A stretch of 64,000 nt of DNA from contig NZ_JAPFBJ010000002.1 of the NCBI RefSeq assembly GCF_030867385.1, positions 62,001 to 126,000 of the forward strand. Direction: 5' to 3'. The DNA is from Sphingobium sp. DEHP117 (GTDB taxonomy: Bacteria; Pseudomonadota; Alphaproteobacteria; Sphingomonadales; Sphingomonadaceae). This document shows, one piece after another, positions 8,805-20,421 of the stretch. Numbering within the stretch: position 1 is the first letter of the stretch; every line of letters starts with the position of its first letter. The notes below the pieces were generated by a model. The model ran no database searches, had not been told where the DNA came from, and saw only the letters and a list, made by a program, of their open reading frames with translations. Both the position numbers and the translations under genes were made by a program.

Positions 8805-9238
8805 GCTCCGGCTCCCAGGTGCGAGGTGTCGCCCAGGCGGGCAACGACCTTGGTCTTGATCGGCAGCTTCATCGCTGCGCGCGAAAAGGCCTCCGCCGCG
8901 AGCGGGCCGGGAACGCCGTCGAGCTCGAACAGGATGCGGCCCGGCTTAACGCGCGCCGCCCAATACTCGACACTGCCCTTGCCCTTACCCTGACGGACTT
9001 CGGCGGGCTTCTTCGACACCGGCACGTCGGGGAACACGCGGATCCACAAGCGGCCCTGACGGCGGATGTGGCGGGTGATCGCACGGCGGGCCGCCTCGAT
9101 CTGGCGGGCGGTGATCCGCTCCGGCTCCATGGCCTTGAGGCCATAAGCGCCGAAGTTCAGGTCGCTGCCACCCTTGGCATCGCCCTTGATCCGGCCCTTG
9201 AAGGCCTTGCGGAACTTCATTTTCTTCGGTTGCAGCAT
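8801..9238 (-). CDS. rplP: Large-subunit ribosomal protein L16
   Basis: L16 organises the A-site side of the peptidyl transferase centre. The 145-residue protein begins '[20 protein letters not shown]' and contains '[20 protein letters not shown]' and '[20 protein letters not shown]', all diagnostic. It is 18 bp downstream of rpsC and coupled to rpmC by ATGA. Confidence 0.98.
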   Translation of the reverse strand: MLQPKKMKFRKAFKGRIKGDAKGGSDLNFGAYGLKAMEPERITARQIEAARRAITRHIRRQGRLWIRVFPDVPVSKKPAEVRQGKGKGSVEYWAARVKPGRILFELDGVPGPLAAEAFSRAAMKLPIKTKVVARLGDTSHLGAGA

Positions 9239-9256
9239 GGTGCTCTTACCTTATTC

Positions 9257-9952
9257 TCAATGCGCCGGGCGGACGCCGGAGGTTTGAGCCTCCATCATCA
9301 GCCGGTCGGTCGCCATCGGGTCATGGCCCAGAATCTCGCCCTTGAAGATCCACACCTTGATGCCGCACACGCCATAGGCGGTGTGGGCCTCGGCCTCGGC
9401 ATAGTCCACGTTACCGCGCAGCGTGTGCAGCGGAACGCGGCCCTCGCGATACCACTCGGTCCGCGCGATCTCCGCGCCGCCCAGACGGCCGCCGCAGGTG
9501 ATCTTGATGCCCTCGGCGCCCAGACGCAGTGCAGACTGCACCGCGCGCTTCATGGCGCGGCGGAACGCGATACGACGCTCCAGCTGGTCGGCAACACCCT
9601 GCGCGACGAGCTTCGCATCGATCTCCGGCTTGCGGATCTCGACGATGTTGAGGCTGACGTCAGACGAGGTGAACTCACCCAGCTTGCGGCGCAGCTTCTC
9701 GATGTCCGCGCCCTTCTTGCCGATGATGACACCGGGGCGCGCGGCATAGATCGACACGCGGCACAGCTTGGCCGGGCGCTCGATCACGACCTTGGAGATC
9801 GCGGCCTGCGGCAGGTTCTTCATCACATACTGGCGGATCTTGAGATCCTCCATGAGAAGACGGCCATAGTCGCCACGCTCGGCGAACCAGCGGCTGTCCC
9901 AGGTGCGGTTGATCTGGAGACGCAGACCGATCGGATTACTCTTATGACCCAT
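9257..9952 (-). CDS. rpsC: Small-subunit ribosomal protein S3
   Basis: S3 forms part of the mRNA entry channel and helicase. The 231-residue product begins '[20 protein letters not shown]', has a type II KH domain with '[20 protein letters not shown]' (about residues 70-90) and the C-terminal '[20 protein letters not shown]'. It follows rplV by 3 bp. Confidence 0.98.
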   Translation of the reverse strand: MGHKSNPIGLRLQINRTWDSRWFAERGDYGRLLMEDLKIRQYVMKNLPQAAISKVVIERPAKLCRVSIYAARPGVIIGKKGADIEKLRRKLGEFTSSDVSLNIVEIRKPEIDAKLVAQGVADQLERRIAFRRAMKRAVQSALRLGAEGIKITCGGRLGGAEIARTEWYREGRVPLHTLRGNVDYAEAEAHTAYGVCGIKVWIFKGEILGHDPMATDRLMMEAQTSGVRPAH

Positions 9953-9955
9953 GGC

Positions 9956-10339
9956 TCAAGCCTCCGCTTCGTTCTGTTCGCGCACCACGATCCGCACCCG
10001 GCTGAAGGGCTTGAGGATGCGGGTCGATTTGCCGCGACCGCGGGCATGGAAACGCTTCATCACGATGCCCTTGCCGACCGACGCCTCTGCAACGACCAGC
10101 GAGTCCACATCGAGATTGTGGTTGTTCTCGGCATTGGCGATGGCCGAAGCCAGCACCTTGCGCACATCGACCGCCATCGCGCGCTTGGAGAAAGCGAGGA
10201 TGTTCATCGCTTCCTCGACCTTGCGGCCGCGGATCAGTGTGGCGACGAGGTTCAGCTTCTGCGCCGAGCCACGGATCGACGTGCCGACGGCCAGCGCCTC
10301 GTTGTCGCCCACGCGGCGGGGGGATTTTGCCTTGCCCAT
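9956..10339 (-). CDS. rplV: Large-subunit ribosomal protein L22
   Basis: L22 lines the nascent-peptide tunnel with L4. The 127-residue product has '[20 protein letters not shown]' and the tunnel loop region '[20 protein letters not shown]'. No deletion of the kind linked to macrolide resistance is obvious in the loop. It overlaps the rpsS stop by one base. Confidence 0.98.
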   Translation of the reverse strand: MGKAKSPRRVGDNEALAVGTSIRGSAQKLNLVATLIRGRKVEEAMNILAFSKRAMAVDVRKVLASAIANAENNHNLDVDSLVVAEASVGKGIVMKRFHARGRGKSTRILKPFSRVRIVVREQNEAEA

Positions 10340-10617
10340 CAGCGCTTGCCCTTCTTGTCAGCGGCGTGGCCGGGGAAGGTGCGCGTCGGCGCGAACTCGC
10401 CCAGCTTGTGGCCGACCATGTCTTCGTTGACGGAGACAGGGATATGCTTCTTGCCGTTGTAGACGTTGAACGTCAGGCCAACGAACTGCGGCAGGATGGT
10501 CGAGCGGCGCGACCAGGTCTTGATCGGGCCAGCCTTGCCGCCCGTATCCTGAGCAGCTTCTGCCTTTTTCAGCAGATGCAGGTCCACAAACGGACCCTTC
10601 CAGACGGAACGAGCCAT
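10339..10617 (-). CDS. rpsS: Small-subunit ribosomal protein S19
   Basis: The 92-residue protein starts '[20 protein letters not shown]' and contains '[20 protein letters not shown]' and '[14 protein letters not shown]', typical S19. It binds the 30S head with S13. It lies 3 bp after rplB. Confidence 0.98.
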   Translation of the reverse strand: MARSVWKGPFVDLHLLKKAEAAQDTGGKAGPIKTWSRRSTILPQFVGLTFNVYNGKKHIPVSVNEDMVGHKLGEFAPTRTFPGHAADKKGKR

Positions 10618-10620
10618 CGC

Positions 10621-11457
10621 TTACCTCTTCTTCTTCGCGTGACGCGACCGGATGATGAACTTGTCGGTCGCCTTGTTGTGGCGGGTGCGGGCACCCTTGG
10701 TCGGCTTGCCCCACGGGGTCACCGGATGGCGGCCACCGGAGGTCCGGCCTTCACCACCGCCGTGCGGGTGGTCGACCGGGTTCTTGGCGACGCCGCGGGT
10801 GAGCGGGCGCTTGCCGAGCCAGCGGTTGCGGCCAGCCTTCGCCAGGTTGGTGTTGGCGTTGTCGGGGTTCGACACCGCGCCCACCGTGCCCATGCAGTCA
10901 GAGCGGATGTAGCGCTGTTCGCCCGAGTTGAGGCGCACCATCACCATGCCGCGATCACGACCGACGAGCTGCGCATAGGTGCCTGCCGAACGGGCGAGCT
11001 GGCCGCCCTTGCCCGGCTTCATCTCCACATTGTGGATGATGGTGCCGACCGGCATCTGGCCCAGCTCCATCGCGTTACCCGGCTTCACGTCGGTCTTCTT
11101 CGCGGCGATCACCTTGTCGCCAGCGGCGAGGCGCTGCGGCGCGAGGATATAGGCCTGCTCGCCGTCCGCATAGGAGACCAGCGCGATGAAGGCGGTGCGG
11201 TTGGGGTCATATTCCAGACGCTCGACCGTGCCCTCGACATCCCACTTGCGGCGCTTGAAATCGATGATGCGATAGCGCTGCTTGTGGCCGCCCGCGATGC
11301 CGCGCGAAGTCACGTGGCCCTTGTTGTTGCGGCCGCCGGTCTTGCGCTTGCCCTCGGTCAGCGCCTTGACGGGCTTGCCCTTGTGCAGGTGAGACTTGTC
11401 GACCAGGATCAGGCCGCGCTGGGCCGGGCTGGTCGGATTATAATGCTTGAGTGCCAT
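10621..11457 (-). CDS. rplB: Large-subunit ribosomal protein L2
   Basis: L2 is required for subunit association and supports peptidyl transfer. The 278-residue product has '[20 protein letters not shown]' and the highly conserved C-terminal '[20 protein letters not shown]', containing the His equivalent to E. coli His229. Length is normal (273 in E. coli). Confidence 0.99.
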   Translation of the reverse strand: MALKHYNPTSPAQRGLILVDKSHLHKGKPVKALTEGKRKTGGRNNKGHVTSRGIAGGHKQRYRIIDFKRRKWDVEGTVERLEYDPNRTAFIALVSYADGEQAYILAPQRLAAGDKVIAAKKTDVKPGNAMELGQMPVGTIIHNVEMKPGKGGQLARSAGTYAQLVGRDRGMVMVRLNSGEQRYIRSDCMGTVGAVSNPDNANTNLAKAGRNRWLGKRPLTRGVAKNPVDHPHGGGEGRTSGGRHPVTPWGKPTKGARTRHNKATDKFIIRSRHAKKKR

Positions 11458-11471
11458 TGTCCGTCCTCAGC

Positions 11472-11786
11472 TCAGATCGTGCTGGTCACGTCAATCGACT
11501 GGCCCTCGGCCAGCGTGACGATCGCCTTCTTGAAGTCGCTGCGTGTGTAGGGCTTGCCCTTCCAGCGCTTGGTCTTGCCCTTCTGGACGAGCGTGTTGAC
11601 GCCCTTGACCTTCACGCCGAACAGCGCCTCGACAGCGGCCTTGATCTCCGGCTTGGTGGCGTCGTTCGCCACCTTGAAGACCACGGCGTTGTTTTCGGAA
11701 AGCAGCGTCGCCTTCTCGGTGATGTGCGGGGCGAGCACCACGTCGTAATGACGCAGGGTCGCTGCGGGGGCTGTGGTCTTAGCCAT
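11472..11786 (-). CDS. rplW: Large-subunit ribosomal protein L23
   Basis: L23 forms the docking site for trigger factor and SRP at the tunnel exit. The 104-residue product contains '[20 protein letters not shown]', '[20 protein letters not shown]' and '[14 protein letters not shown]'. Its start overlaps the end of rplD by 8 bp, which suggests coupled translation. Confidence 0.98.
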   Translation of the reverse strand: MAKTTAPAATLRHYDVVLAPHITEKATLLSENNAVVFKVANDATKPEIKAAVEALFGVKVKGVNTLVQKGKTKRWKGKPYTRSDFKKAIVTLAEGQSIDVTSTI

Positions 11787-12402
11787 TGAAACGAGCCTCC
11801 AGCTTTTCCACGGCGGCGCGGGTCAGGACCAGCGCATCCGCACGCAGAATGTCATACACATTGGCGCCGACCGCAGGCAGCACGTCGATGCCGATGAGGT
11901 TCGACGACGCCTTGGCGAAGCTGACGTTGATGGCGTCGCCATCAATGAACAGCGCCTTCTTCAGGCCCAGCTTCTCGAGCTGACCCGCAAGCACCTTGGT
12001 CTTGCCGTCCTTGACATCCAGGTTGTCGAGCACGGTCAGCGTGCCGCCCTTGGCCTTGGCCGAGAGCGCCATCTTGAGGCCGAGTGCGCGGACCTTCTTG
12101 TTCAGGTCGTGGCCAAAGGTACGGGCGCGGGCGCCGTGTGCCTTACCACCGCCGATGAACACCGGGGCGCGACGATCGCCGTGACGGGCGACACCGCCGC
12201 CCTTCTGGCGACCGAACTTCTTGCCGGTACGGGCAACATCCGAACGCTCGCGGGTGGCACGGGCCGGGGCGCGGCGCTTTTCGAGCTGCCAGGTGACGAC
12301 GCGGTGCAGAATGTCCGCGCGCGGCTCGACACCGAACACGGCGTCGTTCAGCTCGACATCACCGGCCTTGGCGGCGTCCAGGGTTTTGACATCAACCTTC
12401 AT
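11779..12402 (-). CDS. rplD: Large-subunit ribosomal protein L4
   Basis: L4 lines the exit tunnel and, in E. coli, is the autogenous regulator of the S10 operon. The 207-residue product has the tunnel-loop region 'EVRSDVAR'-type segment '[20 protein letters not shown]' and '[20 protein letters not shown]'. It lies 3 bp after rplC. The rpsJ-rplC gap contains a terminator-like hairpin that L4 or another factor could act on; this is only an inference. Confidence 0.98.
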   Translation of the reverse strand: MKVDVKTLDAAKAGDVELNDAVFGVEPRADILHRVVTWQLEKRRAPARATRERSDVARTGKKFGRQKGGGVARHGDRRAPVFIGGGKAHGARARTFGHDLNKKVRALGLKMALSAKAKGGTLTVLDNLDVKDGKTKVLAGQLEKLGLKKALFIDGDAINVSFAKASSNLIGIDVLPAVGANVYDILRADALVLTRAAVEKLEARFNG

Positions 12403-12405
12403 GGC

Positions 12406-13170
12406 TTAGCCCTCCTGGCCTTCGGTCGCTTCCACAGCGGCGACATCCTCGGCGGGTGTGTCGGCAGCAGCCGGAGCGGCATCGTTGGAATTGGCAACCT
12501 GCTTGAGGCTGGCGGGATAGGGCGCGTCGGCCGGGCGCGGTACCTTGACCGCATCCTTGACGAGCAGCCAGGTGCCCTTCGAGCCAGGCACGCTGCCCTT
12601 GACGAACAGCAGACCGCGCTCAACGTCCGTACGGACGATCTCGAGGTTCTGCTGGGTGCGCTGGCGGTCGCCCATGTGGCCCGCCATCTTCTTGTTCTTG
12701 AACACACGGCCCGGATCCTGGCGGTTACCGGTCGAACCATGGGCACGGTGGCTGATGGACACGCCGTGAGTTGCGCGCATACCGCCGAAGCCCCAGCGCT
12801 TCATCGCACCGGCAAAGCCCTTGCCCTGCGTGTGGCCGGTTACGTCAACCAGCTGGCCGGCGATGAAGTGATCGGCGGCGATCTCCGCGCCGACATCGAG
12901 CAGCGCGTCCTCAGCGACACGGAACTCGGCGACCTGCGCCTTCAGCTCGACTTCAGCCTTGGCAAATTGCCCGCGCTGCGGCTTGGCGACGTTCTTCGCC
13001 TTGGCAACGCCAGCGCCCAACTGGACGGCGACGTAGCCGTCCCTATCAATCTCGCGGCGCGAAACGACCTGGTTGCCTTCCAGCGACAGAACGGTGACCG
13101 GCACGTGCCGTCCGTCCTCGTTGAAGAGGCGGGTCATCCCGACTTTCTTCGCGATCACGCCAGTGCGCAT
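12406..13170 (-). CDS. rplC: Large-subunit ribosomal protein L3 with acidic C-terminal extension
   Basis: L3 is an early assembly protein close to the peptidyl transferase centre. The ATG at 13170 ('[20 protein letters not shown]') gives 254 residues; longer frames upstream run into the hairpin region. The conserved '[20 protein letters not shown]' holds the Gln that is methylated by PrmB in E. coli. About 40 residues at the C-terminus are Ala/Asp/Glu/Pro-rich and absent from E. coli L3 (209 residues). Confidence 0.98.
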   Translation of the reverse strand: MRTGVIAKKVGMTRLFNEDGRHVPVTVLSLEGNQVVSRREIDRDGYVAVQLGAGVAKAKNVAKPQRGQFAKAEVELKAQVAEFRVAEDALLDVGAEIAADHFIAGQLVDVTGHTQGKGFAGAMKRWGFGGMRATHGVSISHRAHGSTGNRQDPGRVFKNKKMAGHMGDRQRTQQNLEIVRTDVERGLLFVKGSVPGSKGTWLLVKDAVKVPRPADAPYPASLKQVANSNDAAPAAADTPAEDVAAVEATEGQEG

Positions 13171-13225
13171 GATCTTGTCCTCCAATAGAGGCCCGCGTCG
13201 CTCGCGCTTCACGGGCTTATCCAAC

Positions 13226-13256
13226 GAAAAAACCCCTCGGGAGCATTCCCTTGGGG
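13226..13256 (-). terminator. Terminator-like hairpin in the rpsJ-rplC gap (possible attenuator)
   Basis: On the minus strand CCCC and GGGA (13256-13247) pair with TCCC and GGGG (13242-13233) across a small internal loop and an ATGC tetraloop, followed by six Ts (13232-13227). It lies about 56 bp before the rplC start, so termination here would uncouple rpsJ from the rest of the S10 genes. Two more hairpins lie upstream, at 13293-13309 and 13326-13339 (CCGGAC-AA-GTCCGG). Confidence 0.6.
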
Positions 13257-13393
13257 CCAACCCAAAATTTGATCACCCCGCCCGGGCTGGATGCTCTCTC
13301 GAGGAGAGCGACGGGGGACCATGACCCGGACAAGTCCGGCGGTATCCCAATAGCTGAGGGGCAAGCCGAACCGGCCTACCCCTCACATGGCCA

Positions 13394-13705
13394 TCAGGCC
13401 AGTTTAATCTCGACGTTCACGCCAGCGGCCAGATCGAGCTTCATCAGCGCGTCGACCGTCTGCGGCGTCGGCTGCACGATGTCAAGCATACGCTTGTAGG
13501 TGCGAACCTCGAACTGCTCACGGCTCTTCTTATCGATATGCGGTCCACGGTTGACCGTGAACTTTTCGATGCGCGTCGGCAGCGGAATGGGACCGCGAAT
13601 AAGAGCACCCGTACGACGAGCCGTGTCGGCGATGTCGCCAGTCGCCTGATCGAGCACGCGGTGATCAAAGGCCTTGAGGCGAATACGGATATTCTGCGTT
13701 TCCAT
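13394..13705 (-). CDS. rpsJ: Small-subunit ribosomal protein S10 (NusE)
   Basis: S10 is a 30S head protein and, as NusE, a partner of NusB in transcription antitermination. ATG 13705 ('[20 protein letters not shown]') gives 103 residues, the standard length; the frame two codons longer opens at TTG. '[20 protein letters not shown]' is characteristic. It follows tuf by 78 bp. The 223 bp after its stop form a hairpin-rich leader before rplC. Confidence 0.98.
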   Translation of the reverse strand: METQNIRIRLKAFDHRVLDQATGDIADTARRTGALIRGPIPLPTRIEKFTVNRGPHIDKKSREQFEVRTYKRMLDIVQPTPQTVDALMKLDLAAGVNVEIKLA

Positions 13706-13783
13706 GTCCAACTTACCGATGCGAAAGAGCCAGAAAAAATCAGACCGCGCGAATCAGTCGACCCGCGCGGTCCGGTGCCTATA

Positions 13784-14974
13784 TTACTTCGAGATGCTGC
13801 CGACAACCCCTGCGCCGACGGTCCGGCCGCCTTCGCGAATTGCGAAGCGCAGACCCTGGTCCATCGCGATCGGAGCGATCAGCTTCACGCCGAGCTTCAC
13901 GTTGTCACCGGGCATCACCATCTCGGTGCCGGCGGGGAGGATGACCTCACCCGTAACGTCGGTGGTGCGGAAGTAGAACTGCGGACGATAGTTCGCGAAG
14001 AACGGCGTGTGACGGCCGCCTTCGTCCTTCGAAAGGACGTACACTTCAGCTTCGAACTCGGTGTGCGGGGTGATCGAGCCGGGCTTGCAGAGCACCTGGC
14101 CACGCTCCACCTCTTCACGGCCCACGCCGCGAATCAGCGCACCGATGTTGTCGCCCGCGCGGCCCTCGTCGAGCAGCTTGCGGAACATTTCGACGCCGGT
14201 GACGGTGGTCTTCTTGGTGGGCTTGATGCCGACGATCTCGACTTCCTCGCCAACCTTGACGATGCCGGTCTCGACGCGGCCGGTAACCACGGTGCCGCGA
14301 CCCGAGATCGAGAACACGTCTTCGATCGGCATCAGGAACGGCTTGTCAACCGGACGCTCCGGCTGCGGGATCCAGCTGTCAACAGCCTGCATCAGCTTCA
14401 GGATAGCGTCGTGGCCGATCTCAGGGGTCTTGTCCTGAAGGGCGGCAACGGCCGAACCGGCGATGATCGGAATATTGTCGCCGTCGAAGTCGTAGGAAGA
14501 GAGCAGCTCGCGCACTTCCAGCTCGACCAGCTCGAGGATTTCCGGATCGTCGACGAGGTCGACCTTGTTCATGAACACGACGAGCTGCGGCACGCCGACC
14601 TGCTTGGCGAGCAGGATGTGCTCGCGGGTCTGCGGCATCGGGCCGTCGGTCGCGGAAACGACGAGGATCGCGCCGTCCATCTGCGCTGCGCCGGTGATCA
14701 TGTTCTTCACATAGTCGGCGTGGCCGGGGCAGTCGACGTGCGCATAGTGGCGCGCTTCGGTCTCATACTCGACGTGCGCGGTCGAGATGGTGATGCCGCG
14801 CTCGCGCTCTTCGGGCGCCTTGTCGATGTTGTCATAGCTGGTGAAGGTCGCGCCGCCGGTCTCGGCGAGAACCTTGGTGATCGCTGCGGTCAGCGAGGTC
14901 TTGCCATGGTCGACGTGACCGATGGTGCCGATGTTGCAGTGCGGCTTGGTCCGCTCAAATTTAGCCTTAGCCAT
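13784..14974 (-). CDS. tuf: Elongation factor Tu
   Basis: EF-Tu delivers aminoacyl-tRNA to the ribosomal A site. The 396-residue product has '[10 protein letters not shown]' (G1), '[10 protein letters not shown]' (G3) and 'NKVD' (G4), followed by the two beta-barrel domains ending '[13 protein letters not shown]'. It is the second last gene of the str group, before rpsJ. Whether a second tuf copy exists elsewhere cannot be told from this window. Confidence 0.99.
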   Translation of the reverse strand: MAKAKFERTKPHCNIGTIGHVDHGKTSLTAAITKVLAETGGATFTSYDNIDKAPEERERGITISTAHVEYETEARHYAHVDCPGHADYVKNMITGAAQMDGAILVVSATDGPMPQTREHILLAKQVGVPQLVVFMNKVDLVDDPEILELVELEVRELLSSYDFDGDNIPIIAGSAVAALQDKTPEIGHDAILKLMQAVDSWIPQPERPVDKPFLMPIEDVFSISGRGTVVTGRVETGIVKVGEEVEIVGIKPTKKTTVTGVEMFRKLLDEGRAGDNIGALIRGVGREEVERGQVLCKPGSITPHTEFEAEVYVLSKDEGGRHTPFFANYRPQFYFRTTDVTGEVILPAGTEMVMPGDNVKLGVKLIAPIAMDQGLRFAIREGGRTVGAGVVGSISK

Positions 14975-15116
14975 TTCCTACCTCTTCTTGTCCAAATCTG
15001 CTTCGACTGCCTGGAGGCGCCTCGCGAAGTGGCGCTCATAGCAGCTAATTTCGATAATGCCAGCCTGTTTTGCAGCTTTTTGGCCCTCGCCAATCCGATG
15101 CAAAATAGGGTGCGCT

Positions 15117-15237
15117 GCGTTTGGTTCAGGGGGAGCCGAGAAGTTCGGTTTTCGAGAACCGGAGCGCAGCGTACTACAGGTACGTGAGCACCGGATCGCA
15201 GAAAACCGGGCTTCGCAGGCCCTTCTGAACCGAACGC
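15117..15237. repeat. 121-bp element bounded by 13-bp inverted repeats, tuf-fusA gap
   Basis: GCGTTTGGTTCAG (15117-15129) and CTGAACCGAACGC (15225-15237) are inverted repeats matching at 12 of 13 positions. The interior holds the shorter inverted pair CGGTTTTCGAGAACCG (15146-15161). The element's right end touches the fusA stop codon. It looks like a dispersed non-coding repeat rather than a gene. Confidence 0.6.
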
Positions 15238-17310
<2,073 letters not shown>

Positions 17311-17395
17311 GATGCTTACTCCGTGTGCCGAATGCGGCGGGTTGGGTTATGTGCAAGAGTGGCCGGAGCGCGAGGCACCGGCCATCCCGAAAAGT

Positions 17396-17866
17396 TTACC
17401 AGCGATAGTGCGAGAAGGCGCGGTTGGCCTCTGCCATGCGGTGCGTGTCTTCGCGCTTCTTCACCGCGTTGCCGCGGTTGTTGGCGGCGTCCATCAGCTC
17501 GCCCGAGAGGCGGGCGGCCATGGTCGTCTCCGAGCGCGAGCGCGCGGCCGAGATCAGCCAGCGGATGGCGAGCGCCTGCGCGCGCTCGGGGCGCACCTCG
17601 ACAGGAACCTGATAGGTGGCGCCACCGACACGGCGGCTGCGAACCTCGATGCCCGGCTTGACGTTGTTGAGCGCGTCATGGAACATCTGGATCGGGTCTT
17701 TCTTCGCCTTGGCCTCAACAGCCTCCAGCGCGCCATAGACGATCTGCTCCGCAACGGCCTTCTTGCCGTCCAGCATCACGCTGTTCATGAACTTGGAAAG
17801 CACCTGATCCTTGTACTTGGGATCGGGCAGGATGATGCGCTTTTCGGGGCGACGACGACGTGACAT
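17396..17866 (-). CDS. rpsG: Small-subunit ribosomal protein S7
   Basis: S7 nucleates assembly of the 30S head. The 156-residue protein contains '[20 protein letters not shown]', '[20 protein letters not shown]' and '[13 protein letters not shown]', the usual length and C-terminus. It lies 18 bp after rpsL. In E. coli S7 represses str mRNA translation at the rpsL-rpsG junction; here that junction is very short. Confidence 0.98.
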   Translation of the reverse strand: MSRRRRPEKRIILPDPKYKDQVLSKFMNSVMLDGKKAVAEQIVYGALEAVEAKAKKDPIQMFHDALNNVKPGIEVRSRRVGGATYQVPVEVRPERAQALAIRWLISAARSRSETTMAARLSGELMDAANNRGNAVKKREDTHRMAEANRAFSHYRW

Positions 17867-17884
17867 ATGTTCTTCTCCCCTGCC

Positions 17885-18256
17885 TTACTTCGGACGCTTC
17901 GCGCCGTACTTCGAACGGCTCTGTTTGCGGTCCTTGACGCCCTGCGTGTCGAGCACGCCGCGCAGCACATGATAGCGCACACCGGGAAGGTCGCGCACAC
18001 GGCCGCCGCGGATCAGCACGACGCTGTGCTCCTGCAGGTTGTGGCCCTCACCCGGGATATAGGTGATGACCTCGCGGCTGTTGGTGAGGCGCACCTTGGC
18101 AACCTTGCGCAACGCCGAGTTCGGCTTCTTCGGGGTCGTGGTATAGACACGGGTGCAAACGCCGCGCTTCTGCGGGTTCGCTTCCATCGCAGGGACCTTG
18201 CTCTTGGCCTTCTGCGGCTCGCGGCCCTTGCGGACCAATTGGTTAATCGTTGGCAT
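17885..18256 (-). CDS. rpsL: Small-subunit ribosomal protein S12 with Arg at position 88
   Basis: S12 sits at the decoding centre and sets reading accuracy. ATG 18256 gives 123 residues starting '[20 protein letters not shown]'. The loop '[13 protein letters not shown]' keeps Lys43. In the second loop '[15 protein letters not shown]', residue 88 is Arg (codon 17994-17996), where E. coli and Mycobacterium have Lys. Lys88Arg is a classical streptomycin-resistance substitution. Numbering from Met1 matches E. coli without gaps. It is the first gene of the translation block; the 365 bp between it and the divergent chemoreceptor must hold both promoters. Confidence 0.99.
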   Translation of the reverse strand: MPTINQLVRKGREPQKAKSKVPAMEANPQKRGVCTRVYTTTPKKPNSALRKVAKVRLTNSREVITYIPGEGHNLQEHSVVLIRGGRVRDLPGVRYHVLRGVLDTQGVKDRKQSRSKYGAKRPK

Positions 18257-18621
18257 GAAGCCCTTCACCTTCTCAGTTACTTTACCGTACCCGCCCTCTT
18301 GTTGCCGTGGTTTATTCCAACAGCAACGGCCCCGGCGGCCAATGACCCCCTGGACCTGCAAGACAAGCCGGCAATGTTCAGCTCATAATGTGACTCGCTT
18401 GTCGGCACTTCGGAACTGCGCAAATCCGCGAAACGGAAGGGCGGGAATCCCCAACTACTGGCCGCGAGGCAGCGCGCCCTATAGCGATGCGTTCCCGCAT
18501 GGTCAAGCACGCAGGCTCGCACGCAGCTTTTCCCGTTCACGGCAAAAATTAACCACGCGCCCGATGCCGTGGGCACCATCCTATAATGGAGGGACGCTCC
18601 CCAATCGTAGGATTGTACGGC

Positions 18622-20412
18622 ATGACCATTCGCAAACTCATCCAGCTCGGCGCTTTTGCGCTCCTTCTCCTCCTTGCTGTCGGCGGGACTATCGCGGCCA
18701 TTGAGATCCGGGAGATCAGTATAGGTGGCCCAATCGAAACTCGCCAGCGGCAAACCGCGGAGCTGATGGCCGATGTCCTTCCTCCAGCAAACTACATCAT
18801 CGAGCCTTTCATGTCCGTCACGCTCGCTCTCGAAGATTCCGAGCACAGCGCGCAGATCATCAATAATCTGGTCAGGATGGAAAAGGCATACCGCACGCGC
18901 AAGGACGTGTGGCTCAATGCGGATCTTCCACCTGGCGCCGCAGACAATATGCGCCAGGCTTATGAATGGGGCGACAAATTCTGGGCCTCGGTCGACAATC
19001 AGTTCATCCCCGCCATCCGGCGTGGAGACCGTGCCACGGCAGATCATTATCATGATACCGTGATCACGCCTGCGTTCGACCGTCACCGGGAGGCGATAGA
19101 CAATGCCATAGCCGAAATTTCAGTGTATCAGGCGGATCTGGAGGAAAAGGCACAAGGCTCCCTCAAGCAGATCGACATGATCCTGGGTGTGGCCGCGCTG
19201 CTGGTTGTCACCTGCGTCGGGCTCTTCTGCTGGTCCATGCTCTCCCGCGTTTCCGCGCCGCTTGCCCGCACGGCAGAGACGATGCGAGCCATGGTGAACG
19301 GCGATCTTTCTGCCGCGATCGAGGGTGATACCCGGGCGGACGAGATCGGCGATGTCGCCCGAGCGCTCGTCAGCTTCCGCCAGGCCGAGGTAGACAAGCG
19401 CGCGCTCGAGGAAATGGGCCGGGCGCAACAGGCTGAGCGGACCCGCATCATTGACGCTCTTTCAGTCGCGCTGCGCCATCTTGCGAACGGCGATGTAAGC
19501 TATCGCATCGAGGACCAGTTCGAAGGCCAGTATGAGGAGTTGCGGCAGGACTTCAACTCCGCCCTCACCGCTATGGGCAGCGCGCTGCGCGCCGTGTCGG
19601 AAGCCTCGCACGCCATCCGCCTCGGCACCGGAGAGATTGCGCAGGCCTCAAACGACCTTTCGATCCGCACAGAGCAACAGGCCGCCGCGCTGGAGGAAAC
19701 TTCCGCATCGATGACGACCGCCACCGGATCGGTACGCGAAACCGCCGATGCCGCCAAGGAGGCGAACAGCGCGGTGCAGGATGCGCATGACGCCGCCGAG
19801 CAGGGCGGACGCATCGTGCACGAGGCGATCGCCGCGATGGACGAGATCGAGAACAGCTCCAAGCAGATCAGCCAGATCATCGCGTTGATCGATAATGTCG
19901 CGTTCCAGACCAACCTGCTGGCGCTCAACGCGGCGGTAGAGGCGGCGCGCGCGGGCGACGCGGGCGATGGCTTCGCGGTGGTCGCCGCCGAGGTGCGCGG
20001 CCTTGCCCAACGCACGGCCGATGCCGCCAACGACGTGAAGAAACTCATCACCTCTTCGGCGCAGCAGGTGGAGAACGGCGTGCGCCTTGTGGGGCAAGCC
20101 GGCGAGACGCTCGATCATATCGTCGAGCGTGTGAGCGAGATCACCAAGCTGGTGCGCAACATCGCCGGATCTGTCGAAGAGGAATCGCTGGTGCTGGTTC
20201 AGGTCAACGCCGCCGTGGGCGAAATGGACCAGATGACGCAACAGAATGCCGCTATGGTTGAGGAGTCGACCGCGTCGGCTCGTAACCTCGCGAGTGAGGC
20301 TGAGTCGCTCGCCAAGTTGGTCGGCAACTTCCAGATCGACATGCCCAACAACGACCTGCCGATCACCAGCCGCACCTACCGCTCGGCTGGCAGCCTGGCA
20401 GACGCAGCGTGA
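18622..20412 (+). CDS. Methyl-accepting chemotaxis protein (HAMP type)
   Basis: This is a transmembrane chemoreceptor that would signal to CheA through CheW. ATG 18622 gives 596 residues ('MTIRKLIQLG'); a longer frame upstream adds a charged stretch before the first helix. TM1 is at about residues 8-28, a helical periplasmic sensing region at about 30-184, TM2 at about 186-207, then HAMP to about 262. The cytoplasmic signalling domain has the highly conserved hairpin tip '[19 protein letters not shown]'. The ligand is not predictable. No che genes lie in the window. It is convergent with the mlaA-type gene, 9 bp away. Confidence 0.95.
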   Translation: MTIRKLIQLGAFALLLLLAVGGTIAAIEIREISIGGPIETRQRQTAELMADVLPPANYIIEPFMSVTLALEDSEHSAQIINNLVRMEKAYRTRKDVWLNADLPPGAADNMRQAYEWGDKFWASVDNQFIPAIRRGDRATADHYHDTVITPAFDRHREAIDNAIAEISVYQADLEEKAQGSLKQIDMILGVAALLVVTCVGLFCWSMLSRVSAPLARTAETMRAMVNGDLSAAIEGDTRADEIGDVARALVSFRQAEVDKRALEEMGRAQQAERTRIIDALSVALRHLANGDVSYRIEDQFEGQYEELRQDFNSALTAMGSALRAVSEASHAIRLGTGEIAQASNDLSIRTEQQAAALEETSASMTTATGSVRETADAAKEANSAVQDAHDAAEQGGRIVHEAIAAMDEIENSSKQISQIIALIDNVAFQTNLLALNAAVEAARAGDAGDGFAVVAAEVRGLAQRTADAANDVKKLITSSAQQVENGVRLVGQAGETLDHIVERVSEITKLVRNIAGSVEEESLVLVQVNAAVGEMDQMTQQNAAMVEESTASARNLASEAESLAKLVGNFQIDMPNNDLPITSRTYRSAGSLADAA

Positions 20413-20421
20413 CGGCAGGAA

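Noticed and set aside
8819..10462. Plus-strand open frame of 547 codons across rplP, rpsC and rplV
   Set aside because: It runs antisense to three certain ribosomal protein genes and shows no family pattern.
18277..19086. Minus-strand open frame of 269 codons upstream of rpsL
   Set aside because: It runs antisense to the chemoreceptor and through the rpsL promoter region, with no family match.
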